DNA of 64,000 nucleotides from DASRQZ01 sp964571275. GTDB taxonomy: Bacteria; Myxococcota_A; Polyangia; Fen-1088. Made by a program: the position numbers and the translations under genes. Positions 24,724 to 34,620 of this stretch are shown piece after piece. The first letter of the stretch is position 1. Every line of letters begins with the position of its first letter. Under the pieces are notes generated by a model. That model was not told the origin of the DNA. It was given only the letters and a program-made list of their open reading frames with translations, and searched no databases. The stretch spans positions 15,028-79,027 of the forward strand of contig CAZNCQ010000004.1 of the NCBI GenBank assembly GCA_964571275.1. Reading direction: 5' to 3'.

Positions 24724-26046
24724 ATGATCCGGACGCCAGGGATCGATGCGGGCGACGGCGCCCCGGAGCCGGAGTCGGGCGCGCGGGCGTTGCGCGCGCT
24801 GGTCGGCGTGCTGGCGCGAACCAGCGGCGCAGCGGCGGCGCGGCGCGCGCTGCCGACGTACCTGGGCCTGTTCGTGGTCGTGGTGATCTTGTTCGCGGGA
24901 AACGGCGTGCGCTCGCAAGACGTCGTTGCGATGGCCATGGCGTCGCCACCGACCCGCGTCGTTTTGCTCGCGGGCTGGCTGCTGCTGGCGCTTCCCGCGG
25001 CGCGCGCGTTGATCGCTGCGCCGTCGGCGTTTCTGATCCGCACCTGGCCGATTCCGCGCGCGCGGCTGCTCGGCGTCACGGCGGCCATGCTGGTCCTGGT
25101 CGAGCTGCCCTGGCTGCTGCTCTGGGCCAAGGGCGGCGGTGTGGTCCCCGGCGTTGCAGCGACGGTGCTGGTGATGGCGGGGCACGGACTCTTGCTGGCC
25201 CGGCCACGGGGCGCCGCCGAGATCGCGGCGGCTCTGCTGTGGCTGGTCGCGGTCGCGATCCTGCCCTGGCCGGCGCTGGCGCTGGTCGCGACGGTGCCGG
25301 CGGCAGGCTTGGCCCTGCGTCGCGCGTTCATTGCCGCGCCCGAGCGCGTCGGCGTTCGACACGCCCGGCGCTGGGTGCGCGCGGGCCGATCGGCGGCGGT
25401 CGCGCTGGCTCGGACGCACCTGGCCGTTATCGTGCGCGCGCAGCGGCCGGCCTTACTGCGCGCCATCTGGTTCGCCGCCGGCGGCGCGTTGCTCGCCGGG
25501 CTGGCGGTGGCGAACAACCGGATCGTGGATGAGACGACGATGCGCACGATCTGGCGCACCGCCGCGGCGCTGACGATCGGATGGGCCGCGGCGGGCCTGG
25601 CGGGCGGCATCCAGCGCGTCGAGCGCGAGGCCGCGTGGCTCCTCGACGTCCACGGTGTCACGCCGGCGGCGCGCCGGCTGGGAGCCGGCGCCGCGCTGGG
25701 AGGGTTGGGCGCGGCGCTGGGCGGAGTGGCGGGCGCGGTGCTCGGCCACCTCTTGCCGTTGCACTCGGCGGCGGCAATGGCCCTCGACGGTGCGGTCGCC
25801 GGCCTGGCGGGCGCGACGACGGCGGCGGTCGCCGGACGCTGGGCGTGCCGCGGGGCAGGCCGCGACGGCGCGCGGCTGCTGCTGGCGATGCTGGCCGGGG
25901 CCGGCGTGCTCGCGCCCTGCGCCTGGTTTTTTCCCGACGCAGCGTTGCTGGTGCCCGCCGCAGTCGCGCTGGCGATTCCGGACCCACGCGTCGCGCGCGG
26001 CTACCGAGCGACGGGGCCGGCCCCCATCGGCGCCGGAGACGCATGA
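24724..26046 (+). CDS. Polytopic membrane protein, probable ABC-2-like permease
   Basis: 440 residues with about ten hydrophobic segments (for example LGLFVVVVILFAG, VVLLAGWLLLALP, AAMLVLVELPWLLLW, ALLWLVAVAILPWPALAL) and basic loops. There is no Cys/lipobox and no known catalytic motif. It lies 25 bases upstream of an ABC ATPase gene, the usual order of permease and ATPase in a simple exporter. The family was not recognised from sequence alone, so the permease role is context-based. Confidence 0.65.
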   Translation: MIRTPGIDAGDGAPEPESGARALRALVGVLARTSGAAAARRALPTYLGLFVVVVILFAGNGVRSQDVVAMAMASPPTRVVLLAGWLLLALPAARALIAAPSAFLIRTWPIPRARLLGVTAAMLVLVELPWLLLWAKGGGVVPGVAATVLVMAGHGLLLARPRGAAEIAAALLWLVAVAILPWPALALVATVPAAGLALRRAFIAAPERVGVRHARRWVRAGRSAAVALARTHLAVIVRAQRPALLRAIWFAAGGALLAGLAVANNRIVDETTMRTIWRTAAALTIGWAAAGLAGGIQRVEREAAWLLDVHGVTPAARRLGAGAALGGLGAALGGVAGAVLGHLLPLHSAAAMALDGAVAGLAGATTAAVAGRWACRGAGRDGARLLLAMLAGAGVLAPCAWFFPDAALLVPAAVALAIPDPRVARGYRATGPAPIGAGDA

Positions 26047-26071
26047 GCCGGATGAGCGGAGGCCTTGGCCC

Positions 26072-26728
26072 ATGCTGAGCATGCACGGCGTCGACAAGCG
26101 CCTGGCGGCGCGCGCGGTGTTGACGGACGTCACGTTCGGGTGCGGAGCTGGCGAGGTCTGCGTGATCACCGGCGAGAACGGCTCGGGCAAGTCGACGCTG
26201 CTGCGGATCGCGGTCGGCCTGGTCGAGCCCGACCGCGGCAGCGTGACCGTGGGCGGCCTGCCGGTGACCGGCGCCACGGGACGCGCGCGCCGGCTGCTCG
26301 GCTACCTGCCCGACGCCAGCGACGCGCTGCCGGAGCTTTCGGTCGCCGAGCTGATCGCGCTGGTGCAGACGTTCAAGCAGGCGGGCGGACCGGCGGGCAC
26401 GGCCGCCGTCACGACGCTGCGCGCGCGGCTCGGCGTCGAGACTGTCTGGCGACAGCGACTGGCGACGCTTTCGTTCGGCCAGCGCAAGCGCGCGTTGCTG
26501 CTGGCAGCGCTCATCGGCGCGCCCCCGCTGTTGGTGCTCGACGAGCCGACCAACGGCCTGGACGGCGGTGGCACATCAATGATCCGTGAGCTGGTCGACG
26601 AGCGGCGCAGTGCGGGCCAGGCGACGGTGCTCGCGACCAACGATCGGGACTTTGCCGCGCAGCTCAGCGCCACGCGATGGCAGCTGGCGGATGGTCGGCT
26701 CGCACGCGCGGCGCGAGCCGACTCGTGA
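26072..26728 (+). CDS. ABC transporter ATP-binding protein
   Basis: 218 residues. Walker A is GENGSGKST, the signature is LSFGQRKR in place of LSGGQ, Walker B is LLVLDEPTNGLDG. The H-loop region reads ATVLATNDRD, with Asn where the switch His normally sits. The degenerate signature and missing switch His suggest a slow or regulatory ATPase, or one that works with a partner. It pairs with the membrane protein encoded just upstream; together they would form an exporter of unknown cargo. No own promoter is apparent. Confidence 0.85.
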   Translation: MLSMHGVDKRLAARAVLTDVTFGCGAGEVCVITGENGSGKSTLLRIAVGLVEPDRGSVTVGGLPVTGATGRARRLLGYLPDASDALPELSVAELIALVQTFKQAGGPAGTAAVTTLRARLGVETVWRQRLATLSFGQRKRALLLAALIGAPPLLVLDEPTNGLDGGGTSMIRELVDERRSAGQATVLATNDRDFAAQLSATRWQLADGRLARAARADS

Positions 26729-26749
26729 AAAGCCCGATCGCGCCGCGCC

Positions 26750-27136
26750 TCAAACCTGTGGCCGGCGCGTGCCGAGCCCGTGACCGTGACGCGGCAACGA
26801 CAACACGAACATGGCCGCCGAGGTCCAGACGTCGACGATCAGCGCGGTCGAATTGAACGGTAACGCGGCGAGCGTCAGCACCAGGAATCCGGCGGCGACG
26901 ATCGGCAATGCCAGCGCGACCCAGCGCTCGTAGAGCGCGATTGGCACGAGGCTGAACCAGCCGAGCGCGATGAGCGCGCTGACTTGCTGCGCGTGCCCCT
27001 CCGACGAGAGCGCCACGACCGCGGCCGGCAGCGCCGTCAAGAAGAGCAGAGGAAACTTGGGCCCGGCCAGCAGAAACTTGGACCGGTGATGAGCCTCCGT
27101 GACCACAGGCATCGATACGACTGGCGTTGCACTCAT
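26750..27136 (-). CDS. Small hypothetical membrane protein
   Basis: 128 residues from the ATG at 27134-27136, which has an AAGGA eight bases upstream; the ATG at 27143 is too close to that site. There are three or four hydrophobic segments (FPLLFLTALPAAVVAL, VSALIALGWFSLVPIAL, ALPIVAAGFLVLTLAAL, VWTSAAMFVLSLP). The C-terminus is basic (HGHGLGTRRPQ). No family recognised. It is convergent with the ABC ATPase gene. Confidence 0.6.
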   Translation of the reverse strand: MSATPVVSMPVVTEAHHRSKFLLAGPKFPLLFLTALPAAVVALSSEGHAQQVSALIALGWFSLVPIALYERWVALALPIVAAGFLVLTLAALPFNSTALIVDVWTSAAMFVLSLPRHGHGLGTRRPQV

Positions 27137-27349
27137 GAGAGACATCCTTTCGCCGAGTGACCTACGAGCAGCGAATCTTCCCGAAGACCCGTTTGAGCAC
27201 AGGGTATGCCGCTGTCATCATTTTCTGAGCAGCGATGAGTTTTTCACGGTTTTCGCGCAAGACCGCCGTGACGAGCCGCATCTTGGGTGTTGGGCGCCGC
27301 CTTCAATCGATGGTGGCCCCCAACAGCCAAGACCCTGGTTTTGGCTACT

Positions 27350-27372
27350 TCGAATTATCGTTGGTAATTCGA
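27350..27372. other. Perfect AT-rich inverted repeat
   Basis: TCGAATTA (27350-27357) and TAATTCGA (27365-27372) are perfect 8-base arms around a 7-base loop. It stands out in the GC-rich background. It lies between the gene ending at 27417 (45 bases downstream of that stop) and the start at 27136. No T-tract follows on either strand, so it looks more like an operator than a terminator. Confidence 0.45.
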
Positions 27373-27416
27373 GATACTTTCGACGCCTTCGCGCGTCGAT
27401 TCACGGGTTCCGAATA

Positions 27417-29648
27417 CTAAGGCGCGCCCGCGGGCGGCGGCGTCGGCACGGGCGTTGACGAGGGGGCCCACGTTCCCAGAACTGTCGTCGAGCGTACGCG
27501 CGGAGGCAGATGGCGATCGAAACGGCCCTGGTACCAATTCCAGGCCAGCGCCAGCACGGTCGCCACAATGAGCAATGTCTTCGCCGGAAATCCACGCTCT
27601 GCATAACGATCCTGCGAATCGCGGCGCGAGCCCGGCGGCAACTTCGCGACCGCGGTGAGCGTTGCGCCGAATGGCACATTGATACGCGCGCGTGTGTTGA
27701 TTGCCCAACCGTTGGCGTCGAGGATCGGCCCGAGGTTTCGTTTGCGCAGCTTGACGTAGGCGAGCACGACCGAGGGCGTCGAGATCAACAGGACGACGGC
27801 GACGGCCACGCCGAACGTCGCCGCGATGCCCAACTTGAAGACGCCCGTGGCATATCCAACGATCGCGGTCAGAAATGTACCAATCGCTCCGAACGCGACA
27901 CCCAAAGCCGCAACCGTGCCGATGTCGATCTTCTTGTCTGCGGCTGGCTTGTCGGGTCTGGTCTTGTCGAGGTTGACCGCGGTCTCGGCGGTGCTGCTCA
28001 GCTGCTTCTGCGCGTCGCTGTCGGCGGCCGCCGCGCGCTTGGCAACCTGCTCCTCGATGAAACGGACGAATTTCTTGTAGGGCGAGAAGAACGCCTGGCG
28101 GACGCTGATCGGGTTGTCGATGATCTTGGTGATCGTCGCGTCCCAATCCTGTCCCTTGCGATCGTAGAACACGCCGTTGCGCCCGACCATCAGGTTGTCG
28201 GAGTCACCGGCCGTGAACGCCGCGACGATCTGCATCTTCTCGTTGGTCGCGCGCCGCACGCAGTCGACGTACGTCAGGTACGCGCCGGCCAGCCCTGCCA
28301 TCGACGCGTGGCGCGCCGGATCGTCGACCGGCAAGCAGAGCGTGCACGCGCGCTGGTCGAGGTAGAGCGTCCCCACCTGGAAGATCGCCGGATCGCCGCC
28401 GTCGTAGAAATCCTTGAAGCTGACGAAGTTGGTGCACAGGCGGTAGAGGTCGCGGTGATAGCGGGTCAGCCGTTCGAGGTTTTCGATCGCGGCGACTTCG
28501 GGCTCGAGCGCCTTGTCGCGCGCGACCAGCTCCGCCAGCTGCAGCTCGCCACCAGACGCGAGGATCGCGCGCACGCGGGCGATTCCGAGCGCGGCGACGA
28601 GCGCACCGCGCTGTCCCGCACGCCAGGCCGCGCAGGGCGCCAGCCGTTCGTCCAGACGCCGCCATTCGTCCTCGGTGAGCAGCGCGCGATCGCCCAGCAC
28701 CGGCGCGACCGCGTCGCTGCGAAACCTGGCGATCGCTGCGGCATGCGCCGGATTGACGGCCTCGCCGAGCGGCAGCGGCCGGCCCGCGACGACCAGCGCC
28801 AGCGGAAAGGCCGAGAGCTCCTCGGCCGACGCCGAAAGATCGGCGCCCAGCGCGGCCAGGTAGTCGTCTTCCTTGCGGTTCAGCAGCGGCAGCGTGCGCG
28901 GATCGAACGCCGCGACCCGGCAGCGGGCGAAATAGTCCTCGACCTTGGCCCGCACCGCTTCCAGCGCCGTCGTCGCCGCGACCGTCTTCTCGAGGCCGAG
29001 GAACAGCACGCGCGCGTCGCCCTCGCCCTCCTTGAACCAGGCGTCGTGCTCGCGCGCCTCGGCGAAGAACGCATCGATGAGCGTCTGATTGATCCCCCGC
29101 TTGCCCGACCGGTCCGCCTCCGAGCCCACCGACGCGATGACCTCGTCGATGAGCGCGCGCGTCGCGTCGTCGTCGGCCGACTCGCGGATGATCACGCCGT
29201 CGCCATTGAACTTCGTGTCGGCGAACAGCTTGGCCTGGTCAGCAAAGTCGGCGGGCGCGATCACCGTCGCCGCCGCCTTGCCCAGGTTGCCCAGCACCTG
29301 CTTCGCGGCGCGAATCAAGACATTGCCCTCGGCGGTGGTGTCGACGATCGAATCGATCGGCAGCTCGGGCAGGCTGCGCACCAGATCGTCCGGGCGCTTG
29401 AGGTTCGCGCATGCGAGCTTCACCGCCGCCAGCAGCTCGCCAACGCGGATGCGTCCGTCCTTGTCGACGTCGATCAGCGCAGCGGTCCGCGGGTCCAGCT
29501 CCAGCCCGGCGGTCGGCGACGCCAGCGCGACCCAGAGCTTTTGATCGAGCGACCCCAGGTGCACGAAATCGTCACCGGTGGTCAGCTTGACCTGGTCGAA
29601 GCCGCCGGCGCGGAAGAAGCGCCACTTGTGATTGGTCTTGGTCGTCAT
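27417..29648 (-). CDS. EF-hand membrane protein, uncharacterised
   Basis: 743 residues. There is no signal peptide. One clear EF-hand loop lies near residue 60 (DVDKDGRIRVGEL, preceded by 'ALI'). The long middle part (about 100-560) is mostly helical, with CTLC and several conserved-looking Trp/Tyr-rich segments. Three hydrophobic segments follow near the C-terminus (GTVAALGVAFGAIGTFL, LGIAATFGVAVAVVLL, TLLIVATVLALAWNW). The plan fits a calcium-binding cytosolic domain attached to the inner membrane. Similar large EF-hand membrane proteins occur in several Gram-negative phyla without known function. It lies 41 bases after the DUF481 barrel gene on the same strand. Confidence 0.75.
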   Translation of the reverse strand: MTTKTNHKWRFFRAGGFDQVKLTTGDDFVHLGSLDQKLWVALASPTAGLELDPRTAALIDVDKDGRIRVGELLAAVKLACANLKRPDDLVRSLPELPIDSIVDTTAEGNVLIRAAKQVLGNLGKAAATVIAPADFADQAKLFADTKFNGDGVIIRESADDDATRALIDEVIASVGSEADRSGKRGINQTLIDAFFAEAREHDAWFKEGEGDARVLFLGLEKTVAATTALEAVRAKVEDYFARCRVAAFDPRTLPLLNRKEDDYLAALGADLSASAEELSAFPLALVVAGRPLPLGEAVNPAHAAAIARFRSDAVAPVLGDRALLTEDEWRRLDERLAPCAAWRAGQRGALVAALGIARVRAILASGGELQLAELVARDKALEPEVAAIENLERLTRYHRDLYRLCTNFVSFKDFYDGGDPAIFQVGTLYLDQRACTLCLPVDDPARHASMAGLAGAYLTYVDCVRRATNEKMQIVAAFTAGDSDNLMVGRNGVFYDRKGQDWDATITKIIDNPISVRQAFFSPYKKFVRFIEEQVAKRAAAADSDAQKQLSSTAETAVNLDKTRPDKPAADKKIDIGTVAALGVAFGAIGTFLTAIVGYATGVFKLGIAATFGVAVAVVLLISTPSVVLAYVKLRKRNLGPILDANGWAINTRARINVPFGATLTAVAKLPPGSRRDSQDRYAERGFPAKTLLIVATVLALAWNWYQGRFDRHLPPRVRSTTVLGTWAPSSTPVPTPPPAGAP

Positions 29649-29689
29649 TGCGTCGTCACCAGCCGGCGGGCTTCGTTGGCGTCATCGAC

Positions 29690-30658
29690 TTACAGGAACG
29701 TCATGATCAGCGAGATCTCGGTGAGCGTGTCAACCTTCGCCGCAAAGAAGGTGTCGGCCGGCGTGAGCGTTCCGGCGTTGCTCGGATTCGGAAGCACCGC
29801 CGGGTTCTGGTCGTATTTCAGGGTGAAGCTGAAGCCGATGCTGAGCTGCTTGTGCAACGTCGTCGTCAAGCCGACCTTGCCGTTGATCCGCGTGTCCTTG
29901 AAAGGGTCGACGCCTGTCGTCTTCGTGTCGACGCTGGTCGCCGCTCCTTCCTTATTGAGGTTGAAGAGCGCTTCGGCGCTCGCGGAGATGCCGGTCGCCG
30001 CGCTCAGCTTCAATGTCTCACCGGCGAAAACCCTCGCCGAGTGGATGGACACCGGACTCAGCGGCTTGTCCGGGGACACCTGCACGTAGCGCTCGTAGGA
30101 GAAGTCGTAGCCGGCCTCGACGACGAGCAGATGCATGTCGCTCTTGTAGAGCTGCCGGCTGTAGCCGGCCTGGCCACCGCCGAAGAACGTCTTGCCCGCA
30201 ATCCTGTCGGCGGCCGCCTGGCCGCTGACGTACCCGGCGTTGTTGGCGGTGAAGAAGCGGTCGTAGCGCCCCTTGCCGTAGTAGTTGTTGGTGCTGGTGA
30301 TGGATTGCCGCTGGATATCGTACGTCGTGGGGTTGATTGGATCGGCGGCGGCGCTGGTCGTGCTGGATCGACCGTATGCCACGCCGCCTTCCAGCGCGAG
30401 CTTGTTGTTTCCCTCTTTGCGCGAGACGTTGGCGGTCAGCGAAGCGTTGGTGCTCTGCGAGTTTCCGGTCGTCATCGAGGCGCCGCCCTTGGCCTGGGCC
30501 TTCCACTCGACGGTCTTGACGTCTTCTGGCTTGCCGAAATCGAACTTGGGATCCTTCTGCGCGTGCGCCGGGGCGGACGCCAAAAGCACGAATACGCCGA
30601 GAAAGATCCACAGCGCGGACGCGCCTCGGCGCAGGCATTTCTGAATTCGGAATGTCAT
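29690..30658 (-). CDS. DUF481-like outer-membrane beta-barrel protein
   Basis: 322 residues with a cleavable signal ending AHA-QK (about residue 34). The mature part starts KDPKFDFGKPEDVKTVEWKAQAKGGASMTTGNSQSTNASLTANVSRKEGNN, and the TTGNSxSTxxxLxAxxSRxxG motif is typical of the DUF481/YdiY barrel family. It ends in LIMTFL, an outer-membrane C-terminal signature. Cargo is unknown. It precedes the EF-hand membrane gene and may share its transcript. Confidence 0.8.
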   Translation of the reverse strand: MTFRIQKCLRRGASALWIFLGVFVLLASAPAHAQKDPKFDFGKPEDVKTVEWKAQAKGGASMTTGNSQSTNASLTANVSRKEGNNKLALEGGVAYGRSSTTSAAADPINPTTYDIQRQSITSTNNYYGKGRYDRFFTANNAGYVSGQAAADRIAGKTFFGGGQAGYSRQLYKSDMHLLVVEAGYDFSYERYVQVSPDKPLSPVSIHSARVFAGETLKLSAATGISASAEALFNLNKEGAATSVDTKTTGVDPFKDTRINGKVGLTTTLHKQLSIGFSFTLKYDQNPAVLPNPSNAGTLTPADTFFAAKVDTLTEISLIMTFL

Positions 30659-30796
30659 GGCGCCGTAGAGTACAGACGGTCAATCGGGAGTCAACAGCAG
30701 TCCCGGTGTTCGACCAGCGCCGCCGCGAGAGGATCCTGCAGCGGCGCCAGCCGAAGATGAGATGCGATCGCCGATGGTTGCGATCGCGTGACGCCG

Positions 30797-31159
30797 TCAA
30801 ACGCGGGTTTTCTCCCAGAGTCCGAACAGCGCGCCCGTCGGATCGCTGAAGACGCTGTAGCGGCCGAGGTCCGGCACGGGCACCATCTCGCGCAGGGCGC
30901 GCGCGCCCAGCTCCTTGGCCTTGGCGGACGACGCGACCAGATCGGTGACGCCGATGTACGGCAGCCAGTGCGACGGCGCGTTGTCGTTGGCGCTGCGCAC
31001 GAGCCCGGCGGCGATCCCGTCGCCCGGCTCGATCTCGGTGTACGAGCCGCCGGGCGTGGTGGCGTCGGTCATCTTCCAATCCAGCAAGCGGCGGTAGAAG
31101 TCCTTGGCGGCGCTGGGGTTCTGGGTGTGCAGCTCGGCGTACGCGAATGGATTCGGCAT
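30797..31159 (-). CDS. VOC family (glyoxalase/extradiol-like) protein
   Basis: 120 residues, one VOC module: FAYAELHTQNPSAAKDFYRRLLDWKM, GGSYTEIEPGDGIAAGL, WLPYIGVTDL, ALREMVPVPDLGRYSVFSDPTGALFGLWE. The usual metal positions (His11 and the Glu of FGLWE) can be seen. AGGAG sits before the ATG. The reaction is unknown; close relatives are annotated only as VOC proteins. Confidence 0.85.
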   Translation of the reverse strand: MPNPFAYAELHTQNPSAAKDFYRRLLDWKMTDATTPGGSYTEIEPGDGIAAGLVRSANDNAPSHWLPYIGVTDLVASSAKAKELGARALREMVPVPDLGRYSVFSDPTGALFGLWEKTRV

Positions 31160-31328
31160 GGTGGTCTCCTGTTTGGTGGTCTTGGCTTCGCCGCGCCCGC
31201 GACAGCCGCGGGCACGGACGACACTCTGCGACCACGCAGTGACAGCCTTCTGTCAGGATTCCACGTCGCGGATCCGGCGTTGGCGGGGACCCACGCGATT
31301 TGGTAGAAGCCACACGTCGGGGGTCGTG

Positions 31329-31658
31329 ATGGCGCTGATGAGCTCACGCAGCTGGGACGACTGGATCGGCGAATACGCGCAGAGCCACCAGCACCGCGTG
31401 AACCGCGTCTGTCACACCGTGGGGATCCCGATGATCGCGCTCTCCGTGCCGCTGTTCATCGCCGCGATCGTCGTTCCCGCCCGGTGGCGGCTGGTTCCCG
31501 GCCTGTGGCGCCTGCCGGTGGCGCTGTTCGTCATCGGCTGGATCTTCCAGCTCGTCGGTCACGCCTACGAGCGCAAGCCGCCCGAGTTCGTCAAGGACTG
31601 GCGTTTCCTGTTCGTCGGCCTGCGCTGGTGGTTCGCGAAGCTGCGCGGCCGCGCCTAG
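31329..31658 (+). CDS. DUF962/Mpo1-like membrane protein
   Basis: 109 residues. It opens with WIGEYAQSHQHRVNRVCHTVGIPMIALSVPLF and ends FQLVGHAYERKPPEF, which matches the DUF962 (yeast Mpo1-like) layout of paired His residues bordering two or three membrane helices. Yeast Mpo1 is an Fe(II) dioxygenase for 2-hydroxy fatty acids; the bacterial function is not established. An in-frame ATG three codons later is possible. Confidence 0.82.
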   Translation: MALMSSRSWDDWIGEYAQSHQHRVNRVCHTVGIPMIALSVPLFIAAIVVPARWRLVPGLWRLPVALFVIGWIFQLVGHAYERKPPEFVKDWRFLFVGLRWWFAKLRGRA

Positions 31659-31718
31659 TGTCGACACCGGGGGTGATGCCGTCACGACCCTGGCGTTTGC
31701 GCTATGGTGTCGGGCTTC

Positions 31719-33341
<1,623 letters not shown>

Positions 33342-33387
33342 CCGCCACGCGAGACGCGTGCCGTAGTATATTGTCGCCCGCGCCCCC

Positions 33388-33834
33388 ATGAAGGAACACG
33401 ACAAGGATCGCCTGCCGCTGGTCGCAGATCTGTTGATGGACGCGGCATACGCCGACCGCCACCTCGCGGGTGACGAGAAGGCGACGGTGCGCAAGCTGCT
33501 GCGCGAGATCATGGGCATCGGCAACGCGCCGCTGCCGATCGATCTCGATTTTCGTATCGACGAGTTCTCACCGTCGGCGTTCGACCTGCCCAGGACGGCC
33601 GCGGCGTTCGCGGGCGATCCACCGGCGCAGAAGCGCCGCCTGCTCGAGCTGTGCGCCGCCGTACACGCCGCGGACGGCGAGCTCGATCTCGCCGAAGACG
33701 AGCACCTGCGCCGCGTGGCAGCCGCGATCGGTCTCTCGTCGGAGCAATTCCAGGATCTGGTCGTCGACATCCTCGAAGACGTCGAGAACGTCGAAGTGGC
33801 CGCCGAAGATCTCGAGAAGCTGCGCCGCGGGTAG
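33388..33834 (+). CDS. TerB-like (tellurite-resistance/co-chaperone type) domain protein
   Basis: 148 residues, all helical. ADLLMDAAYADRHLAGDEKATVRKLLREI and CAAVHAADGELDLAEDEHLRRVAAAIGLSSEQF are two TerB half-domains with the acidic D.ELD..E pattern that binds metal. The function of stand-alone TerB proteins is unclear. It sits 46 bases after prfC in the same direction, with a TATATT hexamer (33366-33371) that could be an own -10. Confidence 0.78.
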   Translation: MKEHDKDRLPLVADLLMDAAYADRHLAGDEKATVRKLLREIMGIGNAPLPIDLDFRIDEFSPSAFDLPRTAAAFAGDPPAQKRRLLELCAAVHAADGELDLAEDEHLRRVAAAIGLSSEQFQDLVVDILEDVENVEVAAEDLEKLRRG

Positions 33835-33918
33835 TCGCCGCAGCGACAGCCGGCGCCAGCGTGTGACGTGTGCGCAAGCGCGCCTGCGTCTTGACCATCT
33901 TGTTACGCAAGAAGCGTT

Positions 33919-33959
33919 TGACTCGACCTCGAGTTGGAGCTACCGTTCAAAAACTGAAT
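33919..33959 (+). promoter_or_regulatory. Promoter and palindromic operator for the tetR-efflux operon
   Basis: TTGACT (33919-33924) and TACCGT (33942-33947) are 17 bases apart. Just downstream TTCA-AAAAC-TGAA (33947-33959) is an inverted repeat lying between the -10 and the tetR ATG (33973), a typical site for self-repression by a TetR protein. The -10 is poor. Confidence 0.45.
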
Positions 33960-33972
33960 CGCGGTTCACTTT

Positions 33973-34620
33973 ATGAAACCAGGTCAACAACCGGCGCTCC
34001 GACAACGCATCCGTGAGACCACGGCGGAGGCGATCCTCGCCGCCGCGGAAGAGGTGTTCGCGAGCAAGGGGCTGCACGCCGCGCACATGGGCGAGATCGC
34101 GGCGCTGGCCGGCGTCGCCGTGGGCACGCTCTACAACCACTTCGCGGATCGCGACGCGCTGCTGGCCGGGCTGCTCGAGGACCGGCGCGTCGAGATGCTG
34201 GCGCGCATCGACGACGCGCTCGCGACCGTGGCCAGCCCGGTGACGACGCCGACGGGGTTTCGCGATCGGCTGCGCGCGTTCCTGATGGCCGTGCTGACGC
34301 ACAAGCAGGCGCACCGGCGGTTCTTCCAGATCTTGATGCAGGGGGAGATCGGCCGGTATCAGGAGACGTTCCCCTCGGCGTGCCACGTGCCGACCGCGAC
34401 GATGCAAGAGGTCTTCTCGCGCCTCGACAAGCTGATGAAGCAGGGCGTGCGCGCGCGGGCGTTGCGCGCCGACATCGCGGACCTCGCGCCGGTGCTGTTC
34501 ATGGGGATGATTCGCTCGATCATGATCCGCGACACGTTCGTCAAGATTGACGGCAACACCGACCTCGTCGGCGACGCCGACCGATTGCTGACTTTCTTTT
34601 TCCAGGGAGCAGGCACATGA
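33973..34620 (+). CDS. TetR family regulator
   Basis: 215 residues. The N-terminal helix-turn-helix ILAAAEEVFASKGLHAAHMGEIAALAGVAVGTLYNHFADRDALL is a textbook TetR DNA-binding domain. The C-terminal ligand domain is unspecific. The stop overlaps the start of the MFS gene by ATGA, so it is the first gene of the efflux operon that it most likely represses. The inducer is unknown. Confidence 0.92.
   Translation: MKPGQQPALRQRIRETTAEAILAAAEEVFASKGLHAAHMGEIAALAGVAVGTLYNHFADRDALLAGLLEDRRVEMLARIDDALATVASPVTTPTGFRDRLRAFLMAVLTHKQAHRRFFQILMQGEIGRYQETFPSACHVPTATMQEVFSRLDKLMKQGVRARALRADIADLAPVLFMGMIRSIMIRDTFVKIDGNTDLVGDADRLLTFFFQGAGT

Noticed and set aside
27510..30089. 859-codon plus-strand frame opposite the EF-hand and DUF481 genes
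   Set aside because: Crosses two real genes on the other strand and contains no recognisable segment.
30764..30787. Two copies of GCGATCGC eight bases apart, like cyanobacterial HIP1
   Set aside because: The octamer is self-complementary and GC-rich, so chance pairs are expected here; no wider pattern was seen.
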